This document shows positions 16,751 to 26,060 of a DNA stretch of 64,000 nt, piece after piece (position 1 is the stretch's first letter; every line of letters begins with the position of its first letter). The notes below the pieces were generated by a model. That model saw nothing but the letters and a program-made list of their open reading frames with translations, did no database searches and was not told the origin of the DNA. Source of the DNA: Marinomonas colpomeniae (GTDB taxonomy: Bacteria > Pseudomonadota > Gammaproteobacteria > Pseudomonadales > Marinomonadaceae); the NCBI RefSeq assembly GCF_014803385.1, contig NZ_JACYFC010000002.1, positions 186,001-250,000 of the forward strand, written 5' to 3'. The position numbers and the translations under genes were made by a program.

Positions 16751-17511
16751 ACGATAGCTACCTTGGAGTTGTGTTTTGGGTGGTTAATTAATGACATAGG
16801 AATGCCGTATAAGTCTTTTAGGCGATCTGGTTGCATGATCTCTTCTGGTGATCCTTGAAAGAAAACTTCGCCTTTTTTCATAGCCAATATGTGATCTGCG
16901 TAGCGTGCAGCCAGATTAATATCGTGCAGAATTAATATCATTCCCTGCCCTGTTTCTCGGTTTAAGGTTTGTAATAAATTCATTAATTCGTATTGATGAG
17001 CAACATCTAATGCCGAGGTAGGTTCATCTAATAGCAATACGGGAGACTGCTGTGCGAGTAGCATTGCGATCCATGCTCGTTGACGCTCGCCGCCTGATAA
17101 GTCTTCTATACATTGTTTGGCATGATGACGAATACCGACCTGATCAATCGATTGTTCAATGATGTTGTTATCTTCGTTTTGCAACCTCCCCCATGTTCCT
17201 CTCCAAGGGAAACGACCAAGCTGCACAAGCTCTTGCACCGTTAACCCTGAAGACGCAGGTAATTGCTGTGGTAAAAATGCTATTTGTTGGGCCAAGGTCC
17301 TCTGTGAAAACTGACTGAGAGTTTGTTTGTTAAAGGTAATGTGCCCTTCATCAGGCACTAGTTGGCGAGCAAGGCACTGCATTAAAGTCGTTTTACCTGA
17401 GCCATTGTGACCAAGAATGACACACAGCTTGTCGCTGGGAAGCTCTAAATGAGGGATGTTTAAAATCTGTCGTTGGTTGCGTTCGACGCAGACGTTAGTT
17501 AATTCGAACAT
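16744..17511 (-). CDS. fhuC: Iron-siderophore ABC transporter ATPase FhuC
   Basis: About 255 residues with Walker A GHNGSGKT, signature LSGGERQR and Walker B VLLLDEPTSALD. The overall sequence is of the FhuC/FepC type. I place the start at the ATG at 17511 (MFELTNV), where AAGGAA lies four bases upstream, rather than at an upstream ATG that would add 22 basic residues. It overlaps the end of the FhuF-like gene by 17 bases. Confidence 0.93.
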   Translation of the reverse strand: MFELTNVCVERNQRQILNIPHLELPSDKLCVILGHNGSGKTTLMQCLARQLVPDEGHITFNKQTLSQFSQRTLAQQIAFLPQQLPASSGLTVQELVQLGRFPWRGTWGRLQNEDNNIIEQSIDQVGIRHHAKQCIEDLSGGERQRAWIAMLLAQQSPVLLLDEPTSALDVAHQYELMNLLQTLNRETGQGMILILHDINLAARYADHILAMKKGEVFFQGSPEEIMQPDRLKDLYGIPMSLINHPKHNSKVAIVC

Positions 17512-18286
17512 CTTGTTCCTTGTGTATTTTGTTCTTTTTGTGGCGCGGGCATTCTGCGCATAATTCACCATCATCACGACGATAATGTAGGCAACAACTG
17601 CGACGGGTAAAAGTGAGTACAGATTCTTCGTGGTACATACGCTCTATTGGTGTGAGCGGTAAACCAAGAGTGTGTGCCCACAAGGTATATTCTTCTTTGA
17701 TGGCTCTTTCATTTTCATAGGTAGAAGGTTTTTCCTCTACGTCATGGAAAGCCATTTGTTGAGCGACCAACATCGACGTCATGAATTGGTCGGCCAGCAA
17801 GGCTTGATACAAGACTTGTCGACCTCCAAATTGTTTGAGGTGCTCTTCTTGTAAAGCATTGAATAAGGTTTTGAGCTGAGCCGCTGCAAATTCTACTAAT
17901 TGCTGATGATCACCAGAAAACCAATTCTCATCATTTACTTCATTAGGAAGAGCATAGCCCGCGATATAAGCGGCTTGCTGGTTTTGATGTAAACGACTTA
18001 AGGAATTGGGTACAAGCTTAAGGTGGTAGACACAGATAAGTGCCAAATAGATAGGCTGCCAACAGCTTAATCCCCACGACCGTACACGCCAATAAGGCAC
18101 ACCCGCTTCCGGATGTGCCTTATTGAGTTCTCGATGCAAATTTGCCAAGAAGCCTTCTGTCGAATGAATCGACAGAAGGCTTTCATTGGTAATCAAATCT
18201 GTATCTAGTTCTCTTCCTTGAAGAACGGAGATACAGGCTTTGCTAGTTTTAAACAGATGCTCTAAAGGGCTTTTCATCTCATTCAT
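17495..18286 (-). CDS. fhuF: FhuF-like siderophore-iron reductase
   Basis: A 263-residue protein ending in the signature Cys-Cys-x10-Cys-x2-Cys (Cys231, Cys232, Cys243, Cys246), which binds the unusual 2Fe-2S cluster in FhuF. It releases iron from imported ferric hydroxamates by reduction in the cytoplasm. It starts eight bases after the receptor gene and overlaps fhuC, so it belongs to the same transcript. Family membership rests mainly on this C-terminal motif and on context. Confidence 0.88.
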   Translation of the reverse strand: MNEMKSPLEHLFKTSKACISVLQGRELDTDLITNESLLSIHSTEGFLANLHRELNKAHPEAGVPYWRVRSWGLSCWQPIYLALICVYHLKLVPNSLSRLHQNQQAAYIAGYALPNEVNDENWFSGDHQQLVEFAAAQLKTLFNALQEEHLKQFGGRQVLYQALLADQFMTSMLVAQQMAFHDVEEKPSTYENERAIKEEYTLWAHTLGLPLTPIERMYHEESVLTFTRRSCCLHYRRDDGELCAECPRHKKNKIHKEQDVRIN

Positions 18287-18294
18287 TTTGATTT

Positions 18295-20424
18295 TTAGAA
18301 CTCATAGCGCCCGCTTATTTCGAAAGACCTATCGGCCCCAAACCAACAATTAGAGGTGTCGTAGCATGTGTAATAGGTTTCATCAAAGGCATTGGAAACA
18401 GCAAAACTAACACTTGCACCTTTCCAATTAGCTGATAGCTGAGACAAGTCATAGCCGACAGATAAATCGACAAGTGTATAGGAAGGAACGGTATCGGAAT
18501 TAGCTGCATCAACTTGAGTTTCGCCAATATATCGTAATCCTAAACCGAAATTAGAACCTGCTAATTTGCCTTGTTGTGGCTGATAAGATAACCATGTGCT
18601 AAGTAGCTTTTCCGGTGTTCTTATTGGTGTGTTTCCAACAATAGCGTTTGTTGAGTCTTTGGTTATTTCAACATCTTGTAGGGTAAGAGCAACCGCAAGG
18701 CTAATTTCTGACGTTAGTGCTTTTTGAAGATCTATTTCAAGACCTCGAGAGCGAGCTTCCTCGACTTGTCTTGTGACATAGGTGCTAGTCGTTGGCGTTA
18801 GAAAGTTATCCTTAATGATTTCATATGCTGTAATACCAGCATTGAAGCCATTTGCTCTGTATTTAATACCAGCTTCTAATTGATCCGACATGGATGGCTC
18901 GTTAACATTGCCACCACTGTCTGAACCACTTAAGGCTTCAAAGCTTTGTGAGTAACTGACAAAAGGTGATAGACCGTTTTCGAATTCATATAATGCGCCT
19001 ATTCGACCAGTAAACTCACTTGCATCGACTGTATCTGTTGCACTAGCGCCGTATTTCGTACCGCTCTCTTCATAGTCATATCGATCATAGCGTCCGCCAA
19101 CGATGAAGACCCATTGATCTAAACGAATTTGATCTTGTATATAGAAACCGAGTTGCTTTCTCTCAATTGTGAAGTCACTGCTATAACCTGATGCCGCAAA
19201 ATCCAAGCTACTGAAGGTGATTTGTGAATAGTCTGGGTTATAGATATCAATCGTTGGAGCAACCGCATCTTCATATTTAATATCAGATGTTAAGGTAAGA
19301 TAATCTAAGCCAAATAATACGTTGTGCTCAGCTTCACCCAGATCAAAAACGGCAGAGAGTTGGTTATCAATATTAAACCCTTCTGTCGATTCATCGGTTA
19401 AATAAGCTCGACGATTTAAGGTGCGTTCGTCACTGTCTAAGCTCGTTGAATAGGTATTTTCTTGGTAGGCTTCAGCAAGGGTTACACGAGAATTTTGTAA
19501 GAAACTCCACGTATCGTTGATTGTATGGTCTAGCTTGTAACCGAATAGTAAGACTTCTCGCTCGTAGCTGTCCCAGTTGTCATCGCCTACGTAAGCGTCT
19601 GAGCTTAGTTGTCCATTAGAGTTATTGTAAACCGTGCCTTTGGAAGGTAATGCTGAGTAAACTCCCATACTTGGATCATTTTGATAATACATATTTACGT
19701 TCAGTAGCGTGTCTTCACTGATTTTAATATCAAGTGATGGCGCTATCATGATGCGCTCTTCATCAGAGGTAACCGCTTGCCCTTCTTTTTGACGAACTAG
19801 GCCAACTACTCGGTAATTAACACTATCGCTGATGGACCCTGTACTATCGAATTGAACTTCTTTTTTATTGTCGCTGCCAAGAGATACCTCAATACTATTG
19901 TGAGCCTCTTCTTGTGGGGATTTACTAATCATGTTGACCATTCCACCAGTAGCGGTTGCACCATATAAGGTTGATGAAGGTCCTTTGAATACTTCAATTT
20001 GTTCAACTGCTGCACTGTCAATTTGTGGTTGAATATTCCAACCATTGAAAAGTAGTTGAAGACCGTCGTAATAGGCGATGTTATTACTAAACCCACGAAT
20101 ATTGAAAAAATCAAAACGTGTAATCGCACCACCACGTAGTTCAGTATGAACGCCAGATGAATAACGTAGTGCTTCAGAAAGACTTTCTACACCTCTCTCT
20201 TCTAGTTCTTCACTTGTAACAATTGAAATCGGCTGAGGTGTCTCTTCAGAGTCAAGCTGAGTTTTTGTCGCCGTGTTACGATAAGTCTGGCCTTTTACTT
20301 CCAGTGTATCCAATACGCTTTCTTCAATTATATTTGTATCTTGTTCAGCGGAATAAGTCATAGATGAAGCAGTGGCAATAGCGACTGCTATTAATGTAGG
20401 TTTGAAATATTGTGATCGTTTCAT
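18295..20424 (-). CDS. TonB-dependent siderophore receptor (hydroxamate type)
   Basis: Outer-membrane receptor of 709 residues. It shows a signal peptide (ending TYSAEQ), a TonB-box-like LDTLEVKG, a plug domain with QPISIVTSEELEERG and RGFSNNIAYYDG, a beta-barrel, and a C-terminal Phe (GRYEF). The C-terminal region TCYDTSNCWFGADRSFEISG resembles ferrichrome, ferrioxamine and coprogen receptors (FhuA/FoxA/FhuE). It is the first gene of the fhuF-C-D-B operon and has a Fur-type box upstream. Substrate class is inferred from the partners; the exact siderophore cannot be named. Confidence 0.9.
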   Translation of the reverse strand: MKRSQYFKPTLIAVAIATASSMTYSAEQDTNIIEESVLDTLEVKGQTYRNTATKTQLDSEETPQPISIVTSEELEERGVESLSEALRYSSGVHTELRGGAITRFDFFNIRGFSNNIAYYDGLQLLFNGWNIQPQIDSAAVEQIEVFKGPSSTLYGATATGGMVNMISKSPQEEAHNSIEVSLGSDNKKEVQFDSTGSISDSVNYRVVGLVRQKEGQAVTSDEERIMIAPSLDIKISEDTLLNVNMYYQNDPSMGVYSALPSKGTVYNNSNGQLSSDAYVGDDNWDSYEREVLLFGYKLDHTINDTWSFLQNSRVTLAEAYQENTYSTSLDSDERTLNRRAYLTDESTEGFNIDNQLSAVFDLGEAEHNVLFGLDYLTLTSDIKYEDAVAPTIDIYNPDYSQITFSSLDFAASGYSSDFTIERKQLGFYIQDQIRLDQWVFIVGGRYDRYDYEESGTKYGASATDTVDASEFTGRIGALYEFENGLSPFVSYSQSFEALSGSDSGGNVNEPSMSDQLEAGIKYRANGFNAGITAYEIIKDNFLTPTTSTYVTRQVEEARSRGLEIDLQKALTSEISLAVALTLQDVEITKDSTNAIVGNTPIRTPEKLLSTWLSYQPQQGKLAGSNFGLGLRYIGETQVDAANSDTVPSYTLVDLSVGYDLSQLSANWKGASVSFAVSNAFDETYYTCYDTSNCWFGADRSFEISGRYEF

Positions 20425-20450
20425 TCGGGCTCCAAGAATACAATATAGAT

Positions 20451-20470
20451 GATATTGAGAATGGATCTCA
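20451..20470. promoter_or_regulatory. Fur-type box before the siderophore receptor
   Basis: The 19 bases from 20451 match the Fur consensus GATAATGATAATCATTATC at 13 positions, and TGAGAATGGATCTCA (20456-20470) has inverted TGAGA/TCTCA arms. It lies 27 bases before the receptor start codon. The spot fits iron repression. Confidence 0.6.
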
Positions 20471-20538
20471 TTCTATTGATTGCCGCGGGAAGAAACTTAA
20501 CCTTTTGGTGCATGATTAGTTTAAATTATTCAGATTGC

Positions 20539-21447
20539 TTAGAATTTTCTAGAATCAGGGATTCGTCTAGGTTCGATCGGAAGCCAATACTCCATGTAAC
20601 TGTCTTTACTAGCAGGATCGTAATTTGGTGAATAGAGCTCTAGTTCAAAGCCAGCAATACTTGAGTAATTAGATTCAGGTAGCCAGTGACCAATAAACCA
20701 CTCTACTGCAGATTCTAATGCACTGATTTCACCATGCACTGGAATAACTGCGTATTCTTGTTCTGGAATGTTTAATATTTCCATTCGTTTTTGTTGTGCT
20801 TCACTAGGATAGCCAGCCCAATACAAAAGCTGTTCTGGTCGCTCGGTTTGCTTTCGGTTATCAATGACGCCAATTGGATTGTCCATTAAACAGTTAATAT
20901 TTCTTGTTTCAATGGCTTGCCAAAGCGCGCGCCAAACTTGTGGAACTCGTTCTATAAAATCCGGTTTTTCAGAAAAGGGTCCATATATCCAATCGGAACT
21001 TCCAGTAATGCTAAACGCTGCTCGATTTTCAATACGGATTTGAGTAAATGCAGTGGGAGTAATCCATGTACGTTTTGGTGTGCTGTATTTAAGCGGTGTT
21101 CTAAGCCCGATTCTTTTGCCCCTTTGACGATATTCTCTTGGTGAGCATTGAAACATTTGCTTAAACGCCCTGCTGAAACTTATCTCAGACTCAAATCCAC
21201 AGGCTAAAGCAATTTCTAGGTGCCTACTTTGGTTTTCTAGTAGCAGTTCTGCTGCATTACTTAATCGAAGTTCTCTAACATATTGTGCAACAGTGAGACC
21301 TGTCGCATTGCCAAATACACGTTGGAACTGCCAACGAGACCAGCAACTTTTTTCAGCCAAGTTAGTCACGTTAATCGGCTCATCCAGATGTTCATGAATG
21401 TAGTCCAATACTTTTTCAATACGAGTTAATGTGGCTGTTGTTGGCAT
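20539..21447 (-). CDS. AraC family regulator with C-terminal GyrI-like domain
   Basis: A 302-residue regulator. Two helix-turn-helices of the AraC/Rob type occupy residues 1-108 (ending FSRAFKQMFQCSPREYRQRG). A GyrI-like small-molecule-binding domain follows (about 130-300), as in Rob and SoxS-like multidomain proteins. It is encoded directly upstream of the siderophore receptor on the same strand and has its own Fur-type box, so it probably activates the uptake operon when the siderophore or another ligand is present and iron is low. That regulatory role is an inference. Confidence 0.85.
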   Translation of the reverse strand: MPTTATLTRIEKVLDYIHEHLDEPINVTNLAEKSCWSRWQFQRVFGNATGLTVAQYVRELRLSNAAELLLENQSRHLEIALACGFESEISFSRAFKQMFQCSPREYRQRGKRIGLRTPLKYSTPKRTWITPTAFTQIRIENRAAFSITGSSDWIYGPFSEKPDFIERVPQVWRALWQAIETRNINCLMDNPIGVIDNRKQTERPEQLLYWAGYPSEAQQKRMEILNIPEQEYAVIPVHGEISALESAVEWFIGHWLPESNYSSIAGFELELYSPNYDPASKDSYMEYWLPIEPRRIPDSRKF

Positions 21448-21458
21448 AAGTTTTTGTT

Positions 21459-21477
21459 GTCAATGATTCTCATTTGT
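21459..21477. promoter_or_regulatory. Fur-type box before the AraC regulator
   Basis: On the minus strand AAATGAGAATCATTG matches the core of the Fur consensus; 13 of 19 positions agree over the full site. It lies about 12-30 bases before the regulator start, in the region where binding would block transcription. Confidence 0.55.
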
Positions 21478-21570
21478 TTTGGGGATTGTACCTGAAGAAC
21501 TTTCACTATACATCTAAGAATGATGACTTTTTGTACACGTATAGTTTAAAGGGAGAAAGAAAATGACGGG

Positions 21571-21611
21571 CTAATAAATAAGAACTTAGATAAATAGTTC
21601 TTATTTATTAG
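21571..21611. repeat. AT-rich perfect inverted repeat downstream of gmhB
   Basis: Arms CTAATAAATAAGAACT and AGTTCTTATTTATTAG pair over 16 bases with a nine-base loop. It sits between the end of gmhB and the AraC gene. There is no T run directly after the stem on the minus strand, so it may be a weak terminator or a protein site. Confidence 0.5.
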
Positions 21612-21664
21612 TGTATAAAAAAGGAGTAAGTGCTCACAAACTGTATGTTTCTTTTAAAAAGAGA

Positions 21665-22222
21665 CTAAGAAAATTTATGCAAAGTCGCAATAGTGAAAGC
21701 AGCTAGGTCTGTGTAAACGTCAAATGGAATGTCTATTTTCTTATATTGAGTCTCGCGGCCTTTTCCCGTTAATACTAATACTGGGGAGCATCCACGTGCT
21801 GCGCCCGCTAGGAGGTCTCTCAAAGAGTCTCCAACCATAATCGCTGGGTGTTCTTGGAATGATAAACCAAGTTGAGTTTCAATCGCCTCTATCATTCCGC
21901 TCTTTGGTTTACGGCACTGGCAATTGTCGTCTGGCCCATGCGGACAATATTCGATACCTGAAATAACACCGCCTTCTGCTTCTACCAAATTTTTCATCTT
22001 ATTGTGCATTGCTTGCAGCGTTGCTTCGTCATAATAGCCACGAGCGATACCTGATTGATTGGTCACAACAAATATTTGAAAACCTGCTTTGGATAGCGCC
22101 GCGATAGATTTGATACTGCCAGAAATTGGCTGCCATTCATCGACGGATTTCACATAGGCGTCAGAGTCTTTATTGATGACACCATCTCTGTCTAACAAAA
22201 TAATAGGTTTGATTCGCGCCAT
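21665..22222 (-). CDS. gmhB: D-glycero-beta-D-manno-heptose-1,7-bisphosphate 7-phosphatase
   Basis: HAD-family phosphatase of the ADP-heptose pathway for the lipopolysaccharide core, 185 residues. The catalytic motif is LLDRDGVIN with the expected Asp-x-Asp, followed by VVTNQSGIARG and MVGDSLRD. The zinc loop CPHGPDDNCQCRKPKSG (Cys-x-His and Cys-x-Cys) is characteristic of GmhB. I start at the ATG at 22222, preceded by AAGG, rather than 15 codons upstream. A gmhB-like gene at this place in the chromosome matches Pseudomonas. Confidence 0.92.
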   Translation of the reverse strand: MARIKPIILLDRDGVINKDSDAYVKSVDEWQPISGSIKSIAALSKAGFQIFVVTNQSGIARGYYDEATLQAMHNKMKNLVEAEGGVISGIEYCPHGPDDNCQCRKPKSGMIEAIETQLGLSFQEHPAIMVGDSLRDLLAGAARGCSPVLVLTGKGRETQYKKIDIPFDVYTDLAAFTIATLHKFS

Positions 22223-22294
22223 GGGAATGCCTTTTTGTGAAAGTAATAAATTGGAAATAATGATCAATTATAAAGCGTTGGCCAATATAAGTTG

Positions 22295-22768
22295 TTACTT
22301 GCTTTCGCCAATATCTGCAAAGGAAGCATTACGGCAAGCTGAGCTAAGGTCTTTTGGAGTTAAGCCAATATCTAAACCTCGTTGTCCACCGCTGACATAA
22401 ACGGTTGGATGAGATAGCGCACTCTGATCGATGCAAGTCACTAAGCTTTTCTTTTGTCCAATAGGACTTATGCCGCCAACTAAATAGCCTGTTAGTCGTT
22501 CAGCTACTTTCATGTCTGCCATGTGCAGTTTCTTGACACCGAATGCGTTCGCAGCACGTTTTAAATTCAGTGTACCAGTAACCGGTACTATACAAACAAA
22601 GAGATTTTTATCGTCGCTTACGAGTAGTGTTTTAAACACACAGGCAGGATCTAAATTGAGTTTTTCAGCAGCCTCTTCGCCAAAATTAGCGCAGTTATGG
22701 TCGTGTTCGTACTCATGAATACTAAATAGAACCTTTTTTTTCTTGAGTTGGTTTATGGCTGGTGTCAT
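22295..22768 (-). CDS. ybaK: Cys-tRNA(Pro)/Cys-tRNA(Cys) deacylase YbaK
   Basis: Trans-editing enzyme of 157 residues that hydrolyses Cys-tRNA mis-made by prolyl-tRNA synthetase. Family features are the VFKTLLV segment with the conserved Lys, the GTLNLKRAANAFGVKKLHMAD stretch and GYLVGGISPIGQKK, which is diagnostic of YbaK/EbsC. It follows trkH after 11 bases on the same strand. Confidence 0.92.
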   Translation of the reverse strand: MTPAINQLKKKKVLFSIHEYEHDHNCANFGEEAAEKLNLDPACVFKTLLVSDDKNLFVCIVPVTGTLNLKRAANAFGVKKLHMADMKVAERLTGYLVGGISPIGQKKSLVTCIDQSALSHPTVYVSGGQRGLDIGLTPKDLSSACRNASFADIGESK

Positions 22769-22779
22769 TTATTCTGACC

Positions 22780-24228
22780 TTATTTTTGCCAAAACATCGG
22801 TGTAAATAATACTAATAAAGTAAATACTTCTAAACGTCCAAGCAGCATAGAGAAACACAACATCCATTTTGCAGGATCACTAACACTAGAAAAACTTGAT
22901 GACACGTCACCTAAACCAGGCCCAAGGTTATTCAATGTAGCAGCTACTGCTGACCATGCTGTCACCTGATCCAAACCTGTCGCCATTAAACCAATCATCA
23001 AAATAACGTAGACCATTAGATAGGCGGAAAAGAATCCCCATACTGCAGATACGACTCTTTCCTGAATCGCTTTACCGCCAACTTTTACAGGGATGACGGC
23101 ATTAGGGTGGATAAGGCGTTGAATTTCTCGAACCCCTTGCTTGAGGATAAGTAGAATACGAATTACCTTCATTCCGCCGCCAGTAGAGCTTGCACAACCA
23201 CCAACAAAAGATGTGACGATTAATAAGAAAGGCAAGAAGTGCGGCCAGCTGGCAAAGTCTGATGTACTAAAACCTGAGGTAGTAGCAATGGAGACACTTT
23301 CGAATACAGCGTAACGTAGGGATGTGCCCCAATCAAATGTTGAAGTCATCGCCAGTACTAAGGTGGATAAGATTACTGTGCTGAATAAAATTAATAAAAA
23401 GAAGCGCGCTTCAGGGTCTTTCAAATAGTGCCAAACACTTTTGTGACGCCAAGCGAAAAAGTGCAAAGCGAAGTTGAAAGCAGAGACAATCATAAAGAAG
23501 GTACATATCATCTCGATGGCAACACTATTGAAGTAACCAATACTTTCGTCGTGGGTAGAGAAACCACCAATCGCCACCGTCGAAAAACTGTGACAAATAG
23601 CATCGAACAAGCTCATGCCAGCGATCCAATACCCAAGTGCACAGACGCTTGTTAGTGTTGCGTATATGTACCAAAGTGCCTTTGCTGTTCCAGCAATTCG
23701 AGGGGTAAGTTTTGTATCTTTTACTGGCCCAGGTGCTTCCGTACGGTAAAGCTGCATGCCACCGATACCTAGCATTGGCATAATTGCCACGGCTAATACG
23801 ATGATACCCATGCCGCCTAACCAGGTAACAAGCTGACGGTAGAATAGAATAGATTTAGGTAAGTCATCTATTCCCGTTAATATGGTAGCTCCTGTTGTTG
23901 TGAAACCAGAAATAGATTCGAACAAGGCGTCTGTGAAGCTAAGATCGGGACTCTCTGCCAAGAAAAAAGGTACTGAACCAAACAAGCCTAATACCGTCCA
24001 GAATAAAACAGTTACCAAGAAACCATCTCGAATTTTTAATTCTCCACGAGCATTCCTTACCGGGAACCAAAGTAAAAAGCCACCCAATAAGTTAATGCCT
24101 AGAGCGGATAAAAAAGCATTTAGTGCGCCATCTGCATAAATCAAAGATACGATAATTGGAGGAATTAGCGACACGCTAAACACCATAACCAATAAACCGA
24201 TGACACGTAAAATAACACTAAAATGCAT
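22780..24228 (-). CDS. trkH: Trk system potassium uptake protein TrkH
   Basis: Potassium-translocating membrane subunit of 482 residues. The selectivity-filter-like pore loops are visible in each of four repeats, for example ISGFTTTGATILTG, IGGFSTHDESIG, TSGFSTSDF and LNNLGPGLGDV. It works with the cytoplasmic gating protein TrkA encoded 79 bases upstream. The ion path and length match E. coli TrkH. Confidence 0.95.
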   Translation of the reverse strand: MHFSVILRVIGLLVMVFSVSLIPPIIVSLIYADGALNAFLSALGINLLGGFLLWFPVRNARGELKIRDGFLVTVLFWTVLGLFGSVPFFLAESPDLSFTDALFESISGFTTTGATILTGIDDLPKSILFYRQLVTWLGGMGIIVLAVAIMPMLGIGGMQLYRTEAPGPVKDTKLTPRIAGTAKALWYIYATLTSVCALGYWIAGMSLFDAICHSFSTVAIGGFSTHDESIGYFNSVAIEMICTFFMIVSAFNFALHFFAWRHKSVWHYLKDPEARFFLLILFSTVILSTLVLAMTSTFDWGTSLRYAVFESVSIATTSGFSTSDFASWPHFLPFLLIVTSFVGGCASSTGGGMKVIRILLILKQGVREIQRLIHPNAVIPVKVGGKAIQERVVSAVWGFFSAYLMVYVILMIGLMATGLDQVTAWSAVAATLNNLGPGLGDVSSSFSSVSDPAKWMLCFSMLLGRLEVFTLLVLFTPMFWQK

Positions 24229-24307
24229 ACTGGGTTCCTAGATCCTGACTGACTAAAATTGAACAACTAAGTCAGGAACTTGTTTTAATAATATTAAAAA
24301 GTAAAAA

Positions 24308-25681
24308 TCAGAAAAAGCTCAAACCGACTTGAAAGAGTAGCTCTACTGCAGGGATTTGTTTTTTGTTTGTTACAAAAATAATTACGTGATCTTCTGCCTG
24401 AATTACTAAGTCACCAGTCGCAATAATCAAATCTTCTTCACGAACAATAGCTCCAATTGTCGCACCTTCAGGTAAATTCAAGTTGGCAATACTGCGCCCC
24501 ACTACCTTTGATGAACGGTAATCGCCATGCGCTACTGCTTCTAATGCTTCAGCAGCACCCTTACGCATAGAATGTACATTCACCACATCACCACGACGAA
24601 TGTAACTTAACAAAGAACCAATGGTTGTTTGTTGAGGTGAGATAGCGATGTCAATCATGCCTTCTTGAACTATGTCTACGTAGGCAGGATTGTTAATAAT
24701 TGTCATAACAGTACGAACGCCCAATACCTTAGCTAACATTGACGACATGATATTTGCTTCGTCATTGTTGGTCAGAGCACAAAACACATCAGTAGATTCA
24801 ATGTTTTCTTCAAGCAACAACTCTTGTTTAGAGGCATCACCGTTTAACACTATGGTGTTATCTAAGGTCTCAGATAGATATCGGCAACGTTCTGGATCAC
24901 GCTCAATGATTTTTACTCGGTATTCTTTTTCTAAACTCTGTGCCAAGCGTTCGCCTATGTTGCCACCACCTGCAATGATGATGCGACGATAAGGTGTATC
25001 AAGTGGACGTAACTCACTCATGACATCTAATACGTCTCGTTGTGCGGTTAGGAAAAATACTTCGTCATTAGCTCGTATGTGAGTATTGCCATCAGGAGAA
25101 ATAGATTGACCTTCTCTATAGATCGCAGCAATACGAGTTTGAATAGATGGCATATGTTCTTTTAAGAAGCTGATAGGCTGATCAATAAGTGGGCCACCCT
25201 TTTCTGCCTTCACAACAACTAATTGAACCTTGCCTTCAGCAAATTCCATTACTTGTAATGCACCAGGGTAACGAATCAATCGACTTAAATGTTTGGTAAC
25301 TTCTTTTTCTGGACTGATTCGAACATCCATTGGTAACGCTTGGTCGCAAAAAAGCTCTGGATATTTAGCATATGCGCTTGATCGAATACGGCCAATCTTC
25401 GTCGGTGTTTTAAATAAGGTATGAGCAACCTGACAAGCTACCATATTGGTTTCGTCTTGGTTGCTTACTGCAATCAGCATGTCAGCATCATTACAGCCGG
25501 CTTGTTCTAATACATCAGGATGTGAACCACTGCCTTCGACTGTTTGTATGTCGAGTCTATCTTGAAGTTCTCTAAGGCGATCTGAGTCTTTATCAATGAC
25601 TGTGATGTCGTTGTCTTCACTTGCCAAATTTTCTGCCAGTGTGGCGCCAACTTGGCCCGCACCTATGATGATAATTTTCAT
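24308..25681 (-). CDS. trkA: Trk system potassium uptake regulator TrkA
   Basis: Cytoplasmic NAD-binding gate for TrkH, 457 residues with two RCK repeats. Each begins with a Rossmann motif: IIIGAGQVGATLAENL at residues 4-19 and IIIAGGGNIGERLAQSL in the middle. Each repeat ends in a TrkA-C domain. The start at 25681 gives the family's conserved MKIIIIGAGQVG; an ATG five codons upstream adds non-conserved residues. Confidence 0.95.
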   Translation of the reverse strand: MKIIIIGAGQVGATLAENLASEDNDITVIDKDSDRLRELQDRLDIQTVEGSGSHPDVLEQAGCNDADMLIAVSNQDETNMVACQVAHTLFKTPTKIGRIRSSAYAKYPELFCDQALPMDVRISPEKEVTKHLSRLIRYPGALQVMEFAEGKVQLVVVKAEKGGPLIDQPISFLKEHMPSIQTRIAAIYREGQSISPDGNTHIRANDEVFFLTAQRDVLDVMSELRPLDTPYRRIIIAGGGNIGERLAQSLEKEYRVKIIERDPERCRYLSETLDNTIVLNGDASKQELLLEENIESTDVFCALTNNDEANIMSSMLAKVLGVRTVMTIINNPAYVDIVQEGMIDIAISPQQTTIGSLLSYIRRGDVVNVHSMRKGAAEALEAVAHGDYRSSKVVGRSIANLNLPEGATIGAIVREEDLIIATGDLVIQAEDHVIIFVTNKKQIPAVELLFQVGLSFF

Positions 25682-25932
25682 ATACTGCCTTAGCACTGAA
25701 GTACTAAATCTTAAGAGTCGATTGATGGATAAAGTTGTGTGGATGCAAACGAATAATTGTTCGCTCTACAATGGTTTAAGTGTACCCATATAAAAGCAAT
25801 AATTTAACTTGATTCGAAAAATACTCGTAATTATTTTCTCAGTTCGACCTACACCTAACCATTAATTTAACCTTGGTTCTTAATACGTTCATTATGACCC
25901 ACATTGGGTTATAAAAAATGCCCAGAAAACTG

Positions 25933-25948
25933 TGTTTCATGTGAAACA
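25933..25948. promoter_or_regulatory. parS-like ParB site
   Basis: TGTTTCATGTGAAACA matches the bacterial parS consensus TGTTTCACGTGAAACA at 15 of 16 positions; the centre is CATGTG instead of CACGTG. Intergenic. Confidence 0.7.
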
Positions 25949-25962
25949 ATTTACCGGACATT

Positions 25963-25971
25963 TGTGGATAA
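25963..25971 (-). other. DnaA-box 9-mer
   Basis: TGTGGATAA here is the exact reverse complement of the DnaA box TTATCCACA. A 9-mer is expected about once per genome window this size by chance, so its meaning rests on its place beside a parS-like site. Confidence 0.35.
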
Positions 25972-26060
25972 CTGCTTATATTTCCGATTTTTTTCTGTGT
26001 CTAATCTAAGTATGCAATAACTTACTAGAGTTGGAATTTATAATATGAGTCGTTTACATG

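Larger units (their letters stand above)
25697..26060. other. Intergenic region trkA-rsmB with parS-like site and DnaA box
   Basis: No gene is seen in these 364 bases. They hold a near-consensus parS site (25933-25948) and, 14 bases further on, a perfect DnaA-box 9-mer. The rest is AT-rich without clear structure, and will include the trkA promoter. Confidence 0.6.
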
